IMG/VR virus record: IMGVR_UViG_3300032331_003377
Span: 1 to 27,030 of that record
Direction: 5' to 3' (one strand)
From: a virus
DNA: 27,030 bases
Shown: positions 1 to 6,624 of the stretch, one piece after another
How positions within the stretch are numbered: position 1 is the stretch's first letter
Layout: the number at the start of each line of letters is the position of its first letter
Translations under genes and position numbers: made by a program
The notes under the pieces: model-generated
Seen by the model: the letters and a program-made list of their open reading frames with translations, nothing else
What the model was told of the DNA's origin: nothing
The model's database searches: none

Positions 1-192
1 ATACATCCTAGAGCGTGGCGTCCTCATTATTACTACTATCCACAACCGCAACCACAACCTAGACCTCAACACCCCAGAGTATATAACTTTCCATCACATC
101 CTAGACAACAACCACAACCCTTACCTCAACCACAACAACATCAACCAATTCAAGCGCCAATACGCAGATTTTCTCCAAAGCGCGATGGTTAA
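1..192 (+). CDS. C-terminal part of a Pro/Gln-rich protein (5' end outside window)
   Basis: Frame 1 is open from the first base to a TAA at 190-192 and encodes at least 63 residues. The visible part is extremely rich in Pro, Gln, His, Tyr and Arg. It has a run of four Tyr near the start and alternating Pro-Gln pairs, then ends in a basic tail (RRFSPKRDG). Such composition suggests a disordered tail rather than a folded domain, and no family is recognisable. Its base composition is less AT-rich than the virion genes downstream. The start lies outside the window, so length and function are unknown. Confidence 0.55.
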   Translation: MHPRAWRPHYYYYPQPQPQPRPQHPRVYNFPSHPRQQPQPLPQPQQHQPIQAPIRRFSPKRDG

Positions 193-205
193 GTTCCATT
201 TAACC
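187..205 (+). terminator. Weak hairpin at the end of the Pro/Gln-rich gene
   Basis: GGTTAA (187-192) can pair with TTAACC (200-205) across a 7-nt loop, and the hairpin is followed by CATTTTAAAT. The stem includes the stop codon. The helix is short, A/U-rich and followed by only four T, so termination is possible but not convincing. Confidence 0.25.
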
Positions 206-257
206 CATTTTAAATCACTTTGCAATATTTCAAAGATCTCTTTTAAATAACTTTTTT

Positions 258-437
258 ATGTCGACAAAGTATATCCAGGATAGTCTCCTACTTACAAAAG
301 AAGCCATCGCTAATCATATATTAAAACAACGTGTTGAACAAGCTAAGCGCTATAGTCTAACGTTGGAAGAGTTTATGCAAGCCGTTATTGAGGGGAAAAC
401 TGTTGTTCAATCTTCTCCGCCAACAGGCAGTTTGTAA
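258..437 (+). CDS. Small hypothetical protein, 59 aa
   Basis: The ATG at 258 opens a 59-residue frame ending in TAA at 435-437. The product begins MSTKYIQDSLLLTKEAIANH, is mostly predicted helix with alternating charged residues, and ends in a short Ser/Pro tail (SSPPTGSL). No family is recognised. It runs towards the minus-strand gene at 385-906 and overlaps its 3' end by 53 bases. That overlap is uncommon and lowers confidence, although codon choice looks coding-like. There is no Shine-Dalgarno sequence; the start follows a T-run (CTTTTTT). Confidence 0.45.
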   Translation: MSTKYIQDSLLLTKEAIANHILKQRVEQAKRYSLTLEEFMQAVIEGKTVVQSSPPTGSL

Positions 438-906
438 AATCCCTACCTAAATCCTCAATTACTCGTTGCGCCGTCACCGAATCAATTCTAAACATTTCTC
501 TATTATCCGCTACTCTATATTGACTCAGGTGTTCATGCACTCGTTGCTCAAGTATATATGAAGCATAACATTTTAGTGCCCAAACAGGCACCCACGGTGT
601 TGGAATACCAGTTGCTCTATTAATATCACGCGCACGTTTTACTGGAGTATCAGTAGTCATTCCTATCTTTACCATACCAGGCATTGATTTATTTACTAAC
701 ACATACACATACTCCGTTGCTCGCACACCACCACTAGCATCCATTACTGGTTCTTTTAAATATACTACATCTTCCCAACCTTCTTTAAACCCAATATCGG
801 TAGTAGGAATAAGAGCAAAATGAGTAGCAAGACTATATTCACCAGGCTCTAATCGAATATAAAATTGCATATCCTCAATTGATACGCGTGTAAAATTTCT
901 TTTCAT
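385..906 (-). CDS. T5orf172/MUG113-family GIY-YIG-related protein
   Basis: This 173-residue protein has a variable N-terminal part (about 1-62) followed by a T5orf172/MUG113-like domain. The domain signature is visible as YVYVLVNKSMPGMVKIGMT (67-84), Arg91 in the following helix, TGIPTPW (99-105), a Glu/His helix ILEQRVHEHL (118-127) and NREMFRI (135-141). The family is a GIY-YIG nuclease relative common in phages; a DNA-processing role is family knowledge, and the substrate is unknown. It is the only minus-strand gene in the window. Sampled lines are about 37-48% GC against about 22-30% in the virion genes, which suggests a separate origin. The start at 906 lies 12 bases downstream of a sigma70-like promoter candidate. 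Confidence 0.75.
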   Translation of the reverse strand: MKRNFTRVSIEDMQFYIRLEPGEYSLATHFALIPTTDIGFKEGWEDVVYLKEPVMDASGGVRATEYVYVLVNKSMPGMVKIGMTTDTPVKRARDINRATGIPTPWVPVWALKCYASYILEQRVHEHLSQYRVADNREMFRIDSVTAQRVIEDLGRDFTNCLLAEKIEQQFSPQ

Positions 907-913
907 ACAATAA

Positions 914-941
914 AATATAAGTTATTTATTTGGACAGTCAA
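914..941 (-). promoter_or_regulatory. sigma70-like promoter candidate for the minus-strand gene
   Basis: Read on the minus strand, TTGACT (936-941) and TATATT (914-919) are separated by 16 bases, close to the sigma70 consensus. The -10-like box ends 7 bases before the ATG at 906, leaving almost no leader. It sits in the divergent gap (907-964) between the minus-strand gene and the small plus-strand gene at 965. AT-rich DNA throws up such matches by chance, so this is tentative. Confidence 0.3.
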
Positions 942-964
942 AACGAATTAAATAGATTTAAATC

Positions 965-1135
965 ATGAAAAAACATTTAGTTACATTATTAGGGCATATT
1001 GCGCTTGCTACACTCCATTATTATGTTATGTTAAATAAGGGTGTTGATGGATTGCAACTTTTTTCTTTTATATTTGCACATGCCATATGGCATGGTTTAA
1101 TGAGGCGAGCATTTCGTATATACGGATTGAAGTAG
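965..1135 (+). CDS. Small membrane protein, 56 aa
   Basis: The ATG at 965 gives a 56-residue basic, hydrophobic protein ending in TAG at 1133-1135. Two hydrophobic stretches are visible, roughly residues 5-22 (LVTLLGHIALATLHYYVM) and 30-46 (LQLFSFIFAHAIWHGLM). They are separated by a short polar loop (NKGVDG) and followed by a positively charged end (RRAFRIYGLK). This suggests two membrane passes. Small size and membrane segments could fit a holin or superinfection protein, but nothing specific identifies it and no lysis partner is adjacent. It is transcribed divergently from the minus-strand gene. Confidence 0.5.
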   Translation: MKKHLVTLLGHIALATLHYYVMLNKGVDGLQLFSFIFAHAIWHGLMRRAFRIYGLK

Positions 1136-1180
1136 TGGGTTAAGTAGTCATGATACTATATAGGGGATTATTTTCTGTAC

Positions 1181-1188
1181 ATATTTAT
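1181..1188 (+). promoter_or_regulatory. nATATTTAT start-proximal motif, copy 1
   Basis: ATATTTAT lies 10 bases before the ATG at 1199, and is followed by TATAAACACA. The same core occurs upstream of six other starts (1892, 3221, 6246, 9556, 15797, and with a last-base change 18853). Candidate promoter or translation-start element. Confidence 0.35.
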
Positions 1189-1198
1189 TATAAACACA

Positions 1199-1717
1199 AT
1201 GGCTACATTTAAAATAAAGCTTGAGGATAAAGCTGCTTTTTTGAATCGCATGGAAAAACAAGGCGAGACTATTAGTAGTGAGCAGATTAAAGATAATAAA
1301 CTTGAAGATTATTTTGAAGTTGATATTATCAATCCTAAGCAATTAGAAGTAGCTAAAGTAATTTTAAAGAAATCCCCAAAAATAAACACAATAAAAGAAA
1401 TGAAAAAGAAATTAACTAAGGATCAACTAAAAGAAATGATCCGTCAAGAATTATCAGGTGTAATAGCTGAAAAAAAGAAAATGAAGGATGTAGATAAAAA
1501 ACAAAAATTAGATGAAATGAGTTTAGGTGGTATTGATTTAAATCAATTACTTAATATGACAGATCATGAATTAGGAGTTTTTATAGCTGGTGTATCTACA
1601 ATTTTAGGTGTAGGTGGTCTTTTAGGTGGTGCTTTTATTAAAGATTTTAGAAATAAAATTAAAAGCGGTGAAATTAAATCTAAAGAAGATGTTATTGATG
1701 CTGTTGAAAACAAATAA
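1199..1717 (+). CDS. Hypothetical membrane-anchored protein, 172 aa
   Basis: The product has three visible parts. Residues 1-60 are a mixed alpha/beta-looking, charged N-terminus. Residues 62-106 form a Lys-rich helical segment containing KKLTKDQLKEMIRQEL, a type of segment I have seen in other phage small proteins but cannot tie to a function. Residues 125-147 are a Gly-rich hydrophobic stretch (ELGVFIAGVSTILGVGGLLG) that looks like one membrane segment, followed by a charged tail. The gene stands alone: a motif copy precedes it and a good terminator follows 24 bases after its stop, so it is probably a single-gene transcription unit. No family recognised. Confidence 0.7.
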   Translation: MATFKIKLEDKAAFLNRMEKQGETISSEQIKDNKLEDYFEVDIINPKQLEVAKVILKKSPKINTIKEMKKKLTKDQLKEMIRQELSGVIAEKKKMKDVDKKQKLDEMSLGGIDLNQLLNMTDHELGVFIAGVSTILGVGGLLGGAFIKDFRNKIKSGEIKSKEDVIDAVENK

Positions 1718-1738
1718 TATATTTAATTGCTTATAAAA

Positions 1739-1807
1739 GTAGGGCGTCTTGAAAAAGATGCCCTTCTTCTTTGGAAGTATAAAATTTCTTCCGTAACTTC
1801 GCCCTAC
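1739..1807 (+). other. Alternative RNA fold overlapping the terminator
   Basis: GTAGGGCG (1739-1746) is exactly complementary to CGCCCTAC (1800-1807). If these pair, they close a three-way arrangement with a small hairpin TCTT-GAAA-AAGA (1747-1758) and a hairpin GGAAG/CTTCC (1773-1777 with 1788-1792). This fold uses the same bases as the left arm of the terminator hairpin, so the two are mutually exclusive. It may be a structured leader or small RNA, or chance. The complementarity is seen; the function is inferred. Confidence 0.35.
1741..1772 (+). terminator. Rho-independent terminator
   Basis: AGGGCGTCTT (1741-1750) pairs over all ten positions, with one G-U wobble, with AAGATGCCCT (1755-1764) across a GAAA tetraloop. 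It is followed by the pyrimidine run TCTTCTTT. It lies 24 bases after the stop at 1717 in DNA otherwise very poor in G and C. It probably ends the transcript of the 172-residue protein and insulates the next gene. Confidence 0.75.
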
Positions 1808-1809
1808 GA

Positions 1810-1859
1810 GGGTTAGGGGAATGAGGGAATAAGAGAGCGCCGAGGGGTTGGGGAACGGG
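1810..1859 (+). other. G-rich tract with six G-runs, possible G-quadruplex or RNA element
   Basis: Runs of three or four G occur at 1810-1812, 1816-1819, 1824-1826, 1844-1847, 1850-1853 and 1857-1859. Bases 1801-1860 contain 29 G and 8 C (62% GC by hand count) in a genome of roughly 25-30% GC. The strand is strongly purine-biased and no coding frame is evident. The tract lies between a terminator and the next motif copy, so it would be in an untranscribed gap or a leader. Two groups of three runs are separated by 17 bases, so a single compact four-run G3 quadruplex would need one long loop; two-layer forms are also possible. Confidence 0.55.
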
Positions 1860-1868
1860 AAGTAGCAT

Positions 1869-1876
1869 ATATTTAT
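1869..1876 (+). promoter_or_regulatory. nATATTTAT start-proximal motif, copy 2
   Basis: TATATTTATA precedes the ATG at 1892 with 15 bases between the core and the ATG, and is followed by TATAAACA as in copy 1. It lies directly after the G-rich tract and downstream of a terminator, where a new promoter is needed, which strengthens the promoter reading. Confidence 0.4.
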
Positions 1877-1891
1877 ATATAAACATATATT

Positions 1892-2089
1892 ATGAAATAC
1901 AAAAACAACGTTGCCGAAAAATTAACACAATTAGAAGCAACAGCAAACAGAATTCAATTTCAAGTAAATAGAAACGCTGATCAAGATTCAACTTTAGAAT
2001 CTGTTAGTGATTTAAAAGAACAAATTGAAAAAATTCAAGAAATGATTTCTTTAGAACAAGACGATTTTGCTCAACAATTTAATGGGTAA
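1892..2089 (+). CDS. Small coiled-coil protein, 65 aa
   Basis: A 65-residue acidic protein made almost entirely of predicted helix. Heptad-like spacing of Leu/Ile/Val is visible in KLTQLEATANRIQFQV and in VSDLKEQIEKIQEMISL, separated by a polar break around residues 28-35 (NADQDSTL). The C-terminus is short and polar (QQFNG). No known family is recognised. It is followed after two bases by a membrane protein gene and then by the late sigma factor, so the three may be co-transcribed from the motif at 1869. An oligomeric or scaffolding role would be guesswork. Confidence 0.6.
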   Translation: MKYKNNVAEKLTQLEATANRIQFQVNRNADQDSTLESVSDLKEQIEKIQEMISLEQDDFAQQFNG

Positions 2090-2091
2090 TT

Positions 2092-2364
2092 ATGATGTGG
2101 ATTTGGTTAGTAATAATTCATCTAATTGAGATTATAGGAATAGGAATATTTTTTCTTATTAGACGTAATAATGTACTAGAAAAAGCAGTTATTGATCAAC
2201 AGCAATATATTGATGCCATTAGTATAATAATTGCTGATTCTGATATGCGTTTAAGAGAACTAGATACTATGGGTGCTTTTGAATCTGATGATGAAGTAGG
2301 TACCTTCTTTAAAAATCTAAGAGAAATACAAACTAGCATCAGTCAATTTAATAATAGAAAATAA
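2092..2364 (+). CDS. Small single-pass membrane protein, 90 aa
   Basis: Residues 3-23 are strongly hydrophobic and are followed directly by Arg-Arg (IRRNN), indicating an N-terminal membrane anchor with the rest probably in the cytoplasm. The remainder is helical and ends with an acidic motif, GAFESDDEVGTFFKNL, followed by a short helix. My recollection is that an ESDDEVG-type motif occurs in hypothetical proteins of other T4-like marine phages, but I could not check this. ATG codons at 2092 and 2095 are both possible starts. It sits between the coiled-coil gene and the sigma factor gene. Function unknown. Confidence 0.65.
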   Translation: MMWIWLVIIHLIEIIGIGIFFLIRRNNVLEKAVIDQQQYIDAISIIIADSDMRLRELDTMGAFESDDEVGTFFKNLREIQTSISQFNNRK

Positions 2365-2417
2365 TTTGGTTATGTGATTTTTCTCCCGTATATTGGGATT
2401 AAAAATAGGAAATCACA

Positions 2418-3191
2418 ATGTCATACTACGATACTTACGGCGCTGATATATTTGCAGATGAAAAAATATCCTTAACTAAACGAGGTCAACCGCGTAAACG
2501 CAAACCAAAAGAACCTCGTATCTATTTTACACAAGATACTGAGGATGCTATAGTAGAATATCTTATTACTACTGATATGCCTGAACGTAATCGCATCTAT
2601 AACGAGCGTATTGAATATGGCTTTTATAAATTAGCTGAAAATATTATTCATACGTTTAAATTTTACTATACGGATACAGATACGATAGAAGAACTTAAAC
2701 ACGAGGTTATTACATTTCTTCTTGAAAAATTACACCTATATAAACCAGAAAAAGGTAAAGCATTCTCCTACTTTGGCACTATTGCTAAACGCTATTTAAT
2801 CGTCTACAATGAAAATAACTACAAGAAACTTCAGGAAAAAGCTGATGTAGATGAGACTGATGATGATCAGATGCAATTGTATGAGAATGATAAAAATCTA
2901 GAAAATATATTTAATGAAAATACATTTATGGATCAGTATATTAAATATATTGACACTCATATATACAAATTATTTCCTAAAAAACAAGATGCTCAAACGG
3001 CAGACGCAATTGTTGAATTATTCCGTAAACGTGAAACATTAGAAATATTTAATAAAAAAGCACTATACATTTATATCCGTGAAATAACAGACGTATCTAC
3101 CCCTCAGATTACTAAGATTATTAAAAAACTCAAAGTAATATACGTTCAATTATATAATGAATATTACCAACACGGCTATATAAAAATTTAA
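2418..3191 (+). CDS. gp55: T4 gp55-like sigma factor for late transcription
   Basis: This 257-residue protein carries a sigma region-2-like block at about residues 65-130. LAENIIHTFKFYY (72-84) is followed by EELKHEVITFLLEKLHLYKP (91-110), then a KGKAFSYFGTIAKRYLI segment that corresponds to the core-binding and -10-reading helices. The N-terminus is basic (KRGQPRKRKPKEPR, 21-34), and an acidic linker lies at 143-165. In T4, gp55 binds host core RNA polymerase and, with gp33 and the sliding clamp gp45, drives late gene transcription from TATAAATA boxes. It is longer than T4 gp55 (185 aa), as in several marine relatives. It is placed directly upstream of the virion genes it would be expected to switch on. 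AGGAAA before the ATG is the nearest thing to a ribosome site. Confidence 0.82.
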   Translation: MSYYDTYGADIFADEKISLTKRGQPRKRKPKEPRIYFTQDTEDAIVEYLITTDMPERNRIYNERIEYGFYKLAENIIHTFKFYYTDTDTIEELKHEVITFLLEKLHLYKPEKGKAFSYFGTIAKRYLIVYNENNYKKLQEKADVDETDDDQMQLYENDKNLENIFNENTFMDQYIKYIDTHIYKLFPKKQDAQTADAIVELFRKRETLEIFNKKALYIYIREITDVSTPQITKIIKKLKVIYVQLYNEYYQHGYIKI

Positions 3192-3197
3192 TTATTT

Positions 3198-3205
3198 ATA
3201 TTTAT
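3198..3205 (+). promoter_or_regulatory. nATATTTAT start-proximal motif, copy 3
   Basis: TATATTTATT lies in the 29-base gap between the sigma factor gene and the first virion-module gene, 15 bases before the ATG at 3221. A second overlapping form (TATTTATA) starts at 3193. It is followed by GATAAACGCA, matching the TATAAACACA seen after copy 1. Candidate promoter for the hub/baseplate operon. Confidence 0.4.
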
Positions 3206-3220
3206 TGATAAACGCAATTT

Positions 3221-3607
3221 ATGTCTAATTTTGACGAAGTTACATTATTTGGTAATACATCTTTAGCTGATTTATTTAAACAAATACACCGAAATAATAA
3301 GGATATTGATAAACAAATTAATGAACTTATAGATAATATTAAGCCTTTAGCAACATCTAATGCAGGTTCCGCTGTAATGTTAATGCCTACTGTAAAAGAT
3401 TTAATTGACGTTAATGTAAAAAATAATGATCAATTACTTAAAATGGCAGGTATAGCACAACGTGCTGCATCTATTAATGCAAGTGCAGGTAATGAATTGA
3501 TTAATATGGATGAAATTAATGCTTTACTTGAAGATCAAAAAATAATAGAAGAACAAAGTCAAAAATTACTTCAACAAACTCCTGTAATACAAATAGAAGC
3601 TAAATGA
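3221..3607 (+). CDS. Hypothetical helical phage protein at head of virion operon, 128 aa
   Basis: An all-helical protein starting SNFDEVTLFGNTSLADLFKQ. Central segments are helical (DIDKQINELIDNIKPL), then a region SAVMLMPTVKDLIDVNVKNNDQLLKMAGI and a Gln/Glu-rich end (LLEDQKIIEEQSQKLLQQTP). I recall comparable 'LFGN-SL-D-FKQI' proteins in marine T4-like genomes beside baseplate hub genes, but without an assigned function. Its stop overlaps the start of the hub/spike gene (ATGA at 3604-3607), so the two are translationally coupled. A tail-assembly or chaperone role is inference only. Confidence 0.65.
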   Translation: MSNFDEVTLFGNTSLADLFKQIHRNNKDIDKQINELIDNIKPLATSNAGSAVMLMPTVKDLIDVNVKNNDQLLKMAGIAQRAASINASAGNELINMDEINALLEDQKIIEEQSQKLLQQTPVIQIEAK

Positions 3608-4782
3608 GGATAAGAGCAAATTTAGGATCCGTTGTATCTTCAATAGGTAAAAATAACTTTCAACCTTCTGCTAAATCTCAAGTAGGTAAAGTATATGGGG
3701 TAGTTACTACTGAAAATTCTCCTACTAAAGCTATGTTTGAAAAGGTAGGGGGTTTTAGTGGTATAGGGACTATATTTTATCTTGATTATGATCAGGCAAA
3801 AAATACAGTAGGAAATATAAGTGATACTTTTTTAAATGGCTGTAAAGTTGCTAAACCTCTTTATTCTCAATACCAATATTTTCCTATATTAGGAGAATTA
3901 GTACTTTTAGAAGATCTACCTTCTCCAACTTCTCAGTTAACTACTGCTGCAAATCAAAATCAAAAATATTACGTAAGTATTATTAATTTATGGAATAATC
4001 CTCAACAAAATGCTCAACCAACAACAGATAATGCTAGTTTAGGAGTTACATTTACAGAAAATCCTAATATTAGATCTTTATTATCTTTTGAAGGTGATCA
4101 TATATTACAAGGTAGACAAGGTAATGCTATACGATTTAGTACAACTACTAAACTCTACAATAAATTAAATGAATGGAGTGCTATAGGAAAAGATGATGAT
4201 CCCATTACTATATTATCAAATGGATTTGCTTATGTCCCTAATGAAAAATTTCATGTTGAAAAAATAAATGCAGATAAATCATCTATTTATTTAACCTCAG
4301 CTCAAAAAATACCTTTACAAACAGGTAAAACAGGAAATATAAATAATTTAACTAATCCTTTAAATGTACCTGATTATTTTAACGCTCAAGTTATTATTAA
4401 TAGTGATAGGTTAGTATTAAATTCTAAAAAGGATGAAGTAATGATATTTGCTCAAACTAATGTTGAGATTAATACTAAGAATATAATTAATTTAAATGCG
4501 GATACTAGAGTTCATTTAAACTCTCCTTCTATATTTTTAGGAACATACGATCCTAATAAATTACCCCAACCCGTATTATTAGGAAATGAAACAATAAATT
4601 TATTTCTTCATCTACAACAATCATTAGCTAATCTTGCTAGTATATTATCTAGTACTATAGGAGTTCAAGAAGGAACCCCCATGGTTAATCTAAACTCAGC
4701 CGGAAGAGAATTATCAGATGATATGAAAAGAGTAAGTGATTTATTAGAAAAAATAACCTCTAAAAACGTATTTACGACATAA
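3604..4782 (+). CDS. gp5-like baseplate hub/spike protein without lysozyme domain
   Basis: A 392-residue protein. The N-terminal region (about 1-120) has the look of the OB-fold part of gp5/VgrG-like spikes (SQVGKVYGVVTTENSPT, then YFPILGELVLLEDLPSP). A central segment, DHILQGRQGNAIRFSTTTK (about 164-183), matches the 'GR-GN-IRFG' block I know from marine gp5-type hub proteins. Near 278-313 there is short-strand repeat sequence (EVMIFAQTNVEINTKNIINL, LNADTRVHLNSPSIFLG) typical of the beta-helical needle. The C-terminus is helical. T4 gp5 has a lysozyme domain between the OB fold and the helix; none is visible here. That activity might be supplied by the GH19 gene at 8912. Confidence 0.68.
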   Translation: MRIRANLGSVVSSIGKNNFQPSAKSQVGKVYGVVTTENSPTKAMFEKVGGFSGIGTIFYLDYDQAKNTVGNISDTFLNGCKVAKPLYSQYQYFPILGELVLLEDLPSPTSQLTTAANQNQKYYVSIINLWNNPQQNAQPTTDNASLGVTFTENPNIRSLLSFEGDHILQGRQGNAIRFSTTTKLYNKLNEWSAIGKDDDPITILSNGFAYVPNEKFHVEKINADKSSIYLTSAQKIPLQTGKTGNINNLTNPLNVPDYFNAQVIINSDRLVLNSKKDEVMIFAQTNVEINTKNIINLNADTRVHLNSPSIFLGTYDPNKLPQPVLLGNETINLFLHLQQSLANLASILSSTIGVQEGTPMVNLNSAGRELSDDMKRVSDLLEKITSKNVFTT

Positions 4783-4783
4783 A

Positions 4784-6232
4784 ATGCCTACTAGAGAAGA
4801 TACAAACCCTACACAACAAACTCCTACTAGTGGAGGAACAAATCAATATAACGTTTCTCCTGCAATATCTCCTGATATTTTGGGTACAATATCTACATCA
4901 ACTGCTATTAAAACATTTGGAGCCCAAACAAAAGATCCAAATAAACAAAAAACCATAATAGGGGACCAATCAGCAACTTCTACTATACAAGTTAGAAAAG
5001 ATGAATTAACTCAAAGGGAAAAACAAGCAGGTATAGATAAAGATAATACTATAGCAAAAGCTCAAAATGATTATAATTCAGGACAAATTACAGCAGAGCA
5101 ACGTAGTGATATTGAAGCTAATGCTAATTTTACTTATGATACAGAAATAGCAGCTATTAAAGTAGAAAGAGAAAAACTTAAAAAAGATGAAGAGGCTATT
5201 AAAAACAATCCTAACGATAAAATAAAAGAACAACAAAAAGTAAAGGATGGAGAAATAAAAAAATCTAAAAACGATATAGCTAAAAAAGATAGTATCTCTA
5301 AAACAGATTTATCAAAACAAGTATTAACTAATGCTCAAAAAACATTAGTTCCTATTGTTACTCTTGGATTATCTAATTTATTTTTAACTTTACTTTCTGA
5401 AAGAAAAAAATTAGCAGAATTAGTAGATCAAGTAAATACCTATATTGATACACAAGTTAAAGATCAAGCAACTGTAGTAATAGCAACTAATTTAAGAAAT
5501 AATGCAATAGCTTTAATTAATAATAATATTAAAAAATTAGATGCTATAGCTGCTATTATTAAAACAATAAATACAATTTTAAAAATATTTGCCTTAGCAC
5601 TTAAAGTAATATCATTTTTTCCATTTCCCCTTCCTTATAAAGTTGTAAAACTATTATTAAGTGCAACTGCTATAATAATTGGATTAAGTGTAATATTAAG
5701 TGTAATTACAGTTTTATTAGCAAATGAAATAGCAAAGTTAATTGAATTAAGAGATAGATTAAAACTAGTTAGTTTAAAATTAGATGTAAAAGCTTTAGAA
5801 ACTTTAACTAATGGTCAACAAACACTAGTTACAGGAACTGGAGGTGCTGCTGTAGGGGGTGCAAGTGGAAGTGCAGCAGGAACAGGAGCCGGAGGAGGTG
5901 CAGGAACAGGAGCCGGAGGAGGAAATCGCCCTAACTTATCAGGTGCTGGTTCAAACCTATCTAATAATACTCTTGATCAACAATTATCTAATTTATCTAA
6001 TACTTTCCTTCCATTAGGAGGAGATTTTCCACCATATAAAGGATTTATATTTAAAATAAAAGAAGAAAATAATCCTAAATTTGTAGTAAGAGGTAATAAA
6101 CGCCGTTATGCCGCTGCTATTGACAAATATGGAGTAGAAATACTCATAAGTGAATATTCATTTACATTAGACCCACAAGATTTAGTAGACCAATTAAAAC
6201 TAGTTATAGACCAACGAAATTTAGAAGGATAA
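4784..6232 (+). CDS. Coiled-coil protein with hydrophobic core segments, virion/hub candidate
   Basis: A 482-residue protein with distinct blocks: a Thr/Pro/Gln-rich disordered start (1-50), a charged coiled coil (about 70-180), and a hydrophobic region at about 186-204 and 253-320 that could hold two to four membrane segments (LKIFALALKVISFFPFPLP, SATAIIIGLSVILSVITVLL). A Gly/Ala/Thr linker containing a tandem repeat follows (350-381), then a compact C-terminal domain (about 415-482: FPPYKGFIFKIKEEN, RRYAAAIDKYGVEIL, FTLDPQDLVDQLKLVID). Coiled coil plus hydrophobic segments recall tape-measure or ejected pore proteins, and the position between hub and wedge genes fits a tail-interior role, but the family is not recognised. 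Confidence 0.6.
   Translation: MPTREDTNPTQQTPTSGGTNQYNVSPAISPDILGTISTSTAIKTFGAQTKDPNKQKTIIGDQSATSTIQVRKDELTQREKQAGIDKDNTIAKAQNDYNSGQITAEQRSDIEANANFTYDTEIAAIKVEREKLKKDEEAIKNNPNDKIKEQQKVKDGEIKKSKNDIAKKDSISKTDLSKQVLTNAQKTLVPIVTLGLSNLFLTLLSERKKLAELVDQVNTYIDTQVKDQATVVIATNLRNNAIALINNNIKKLDAIAAIIKTINTILKIFALALKVISFFPFPLPYKVVKLLLSATAIIIGLSVILSVITVLLANEIAKLIELRDRLKLVSLKLDVKALETLTNGQQTLVTGTGGAAVGGASGSAAGTGAGGGAGTGAGGGNRPNLSGAGSNLSNNTLDQQLSNLSNTFLPLGGDFPPYKGFIFKIKEENNPKFVVRGNKRRYAAAIDKYGVEILISEYSFTLDPQDLVDQLKLVIDQRNLEG
5876..5922 (+). repeat. Two tandem copies of a 24-bp Gly/Ala-coding repeat
   Basis: Bases 5876-5899 (start GCAGGAACAGGAGCC) repeat at 5900-5922 with no mismatch over 23 bases, in frame, giving AGTGAGGG twice. 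The unit is GC-rich inside an otherwise very AT-rich gene. It lies in the flexible linker between the hydrophobic region and the C-terminal domain and is prone to slippage, which would change linker length by eight residues. Confidence 0.85.
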
Positions 6233-6233
6233 A

Positions 6234-6241
6234 ATATTTAT
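6234..6241 (+). promoter_or_regulatory. nATATTTAT start-proximal motif, copy 4
   Basis: AATATTTATA lies in a 13-base gap directly after the preceding stop codon, with only 4 bases between the core and the ATG at 6246. So short a distance would leave no leader if it were a -10 box. This copy therefore argues for a translational role or chance. Confidence 0.25.
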
Positions 6242-6245
6242 AATT

Positions 6246-6623
6246 ATGAATACTAAAGCATTTAAAAGATTAATTAAAGAAGCAGTAATTGATGCTATTC
6301 ATGAAGAATTACCATTCATTCTTGAAGAGCATATGGTTAAACAAGAAAAAAAAGCATTACGTGAAAGTAAAACAATGAATTTTACCAGTAATGATGTAAT
6401 ACCAGGTAATCCTGATGTTAGATCATCATTACGTGCTAAGATGGGTGAAGCATTTGGATTTAATCAACCACTACAATATCAACCAAGTATGCCTTTAGAG
6501 GTTATACGTGATCAAGTTGATGAATCAACAGGAGAACCTGTAAATCCATATTTAGCTTTTTTAGCAGACTCTGCTGCTAATATGACTCCTCAAGAAAGAG
6601 CAGGACTTAAAAATTTAGGATAA
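6246..6623 (+). CDS. Hypothetical small virion-operon protein, 125 aa
   Basis: The N-terminal third is an amphipathic charged helix (FKRLIKEAVIDAIHEELPFI, then LEEHMVKQEKKALRE). The remainder is polar and Pro/Asn-rich with few predicted strands (NFTSNDVIPGNPDVRSSLRA, NQPLQYQPSMPLEV) and ends NMTPQERAGLKNLG. It is followed after one base by the gp25-like gene, so it is part of the baseplate operon. No family recognised. A small wedge accessory or assembly factor would be consistent with position, but no residue-level evidence supports it. Confidence 0.62.
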   Translation: MNTKAFKRLIKEAVIDAIHEELPFILEEHMVKQEKKALRESKTMNFTSNDVIPGNPDVRSSLRAKMGEAFGFNQPLQYQPSMPLEVIRDQVDESTGEPVNPYLAFLADSAANMTPQERAGLKNLG

Positions 6624-6624
6624 A

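Noticed and set aside
965-1135. Holin for the GH19 enzyme
   Set aside because: Small size and two hydrophobic stretches fit, but it is 7.8 kb away from the enzyme gene and has no holin-specific feature.
1148-1342. Minus-strand open frame of 64 codons
   Set aside because: It lies antisense to the start of the 172-residue gene and its product is just low-complexity Ile/Phe/Asn sequence from AT-rich DNA. Not a convincing gene.
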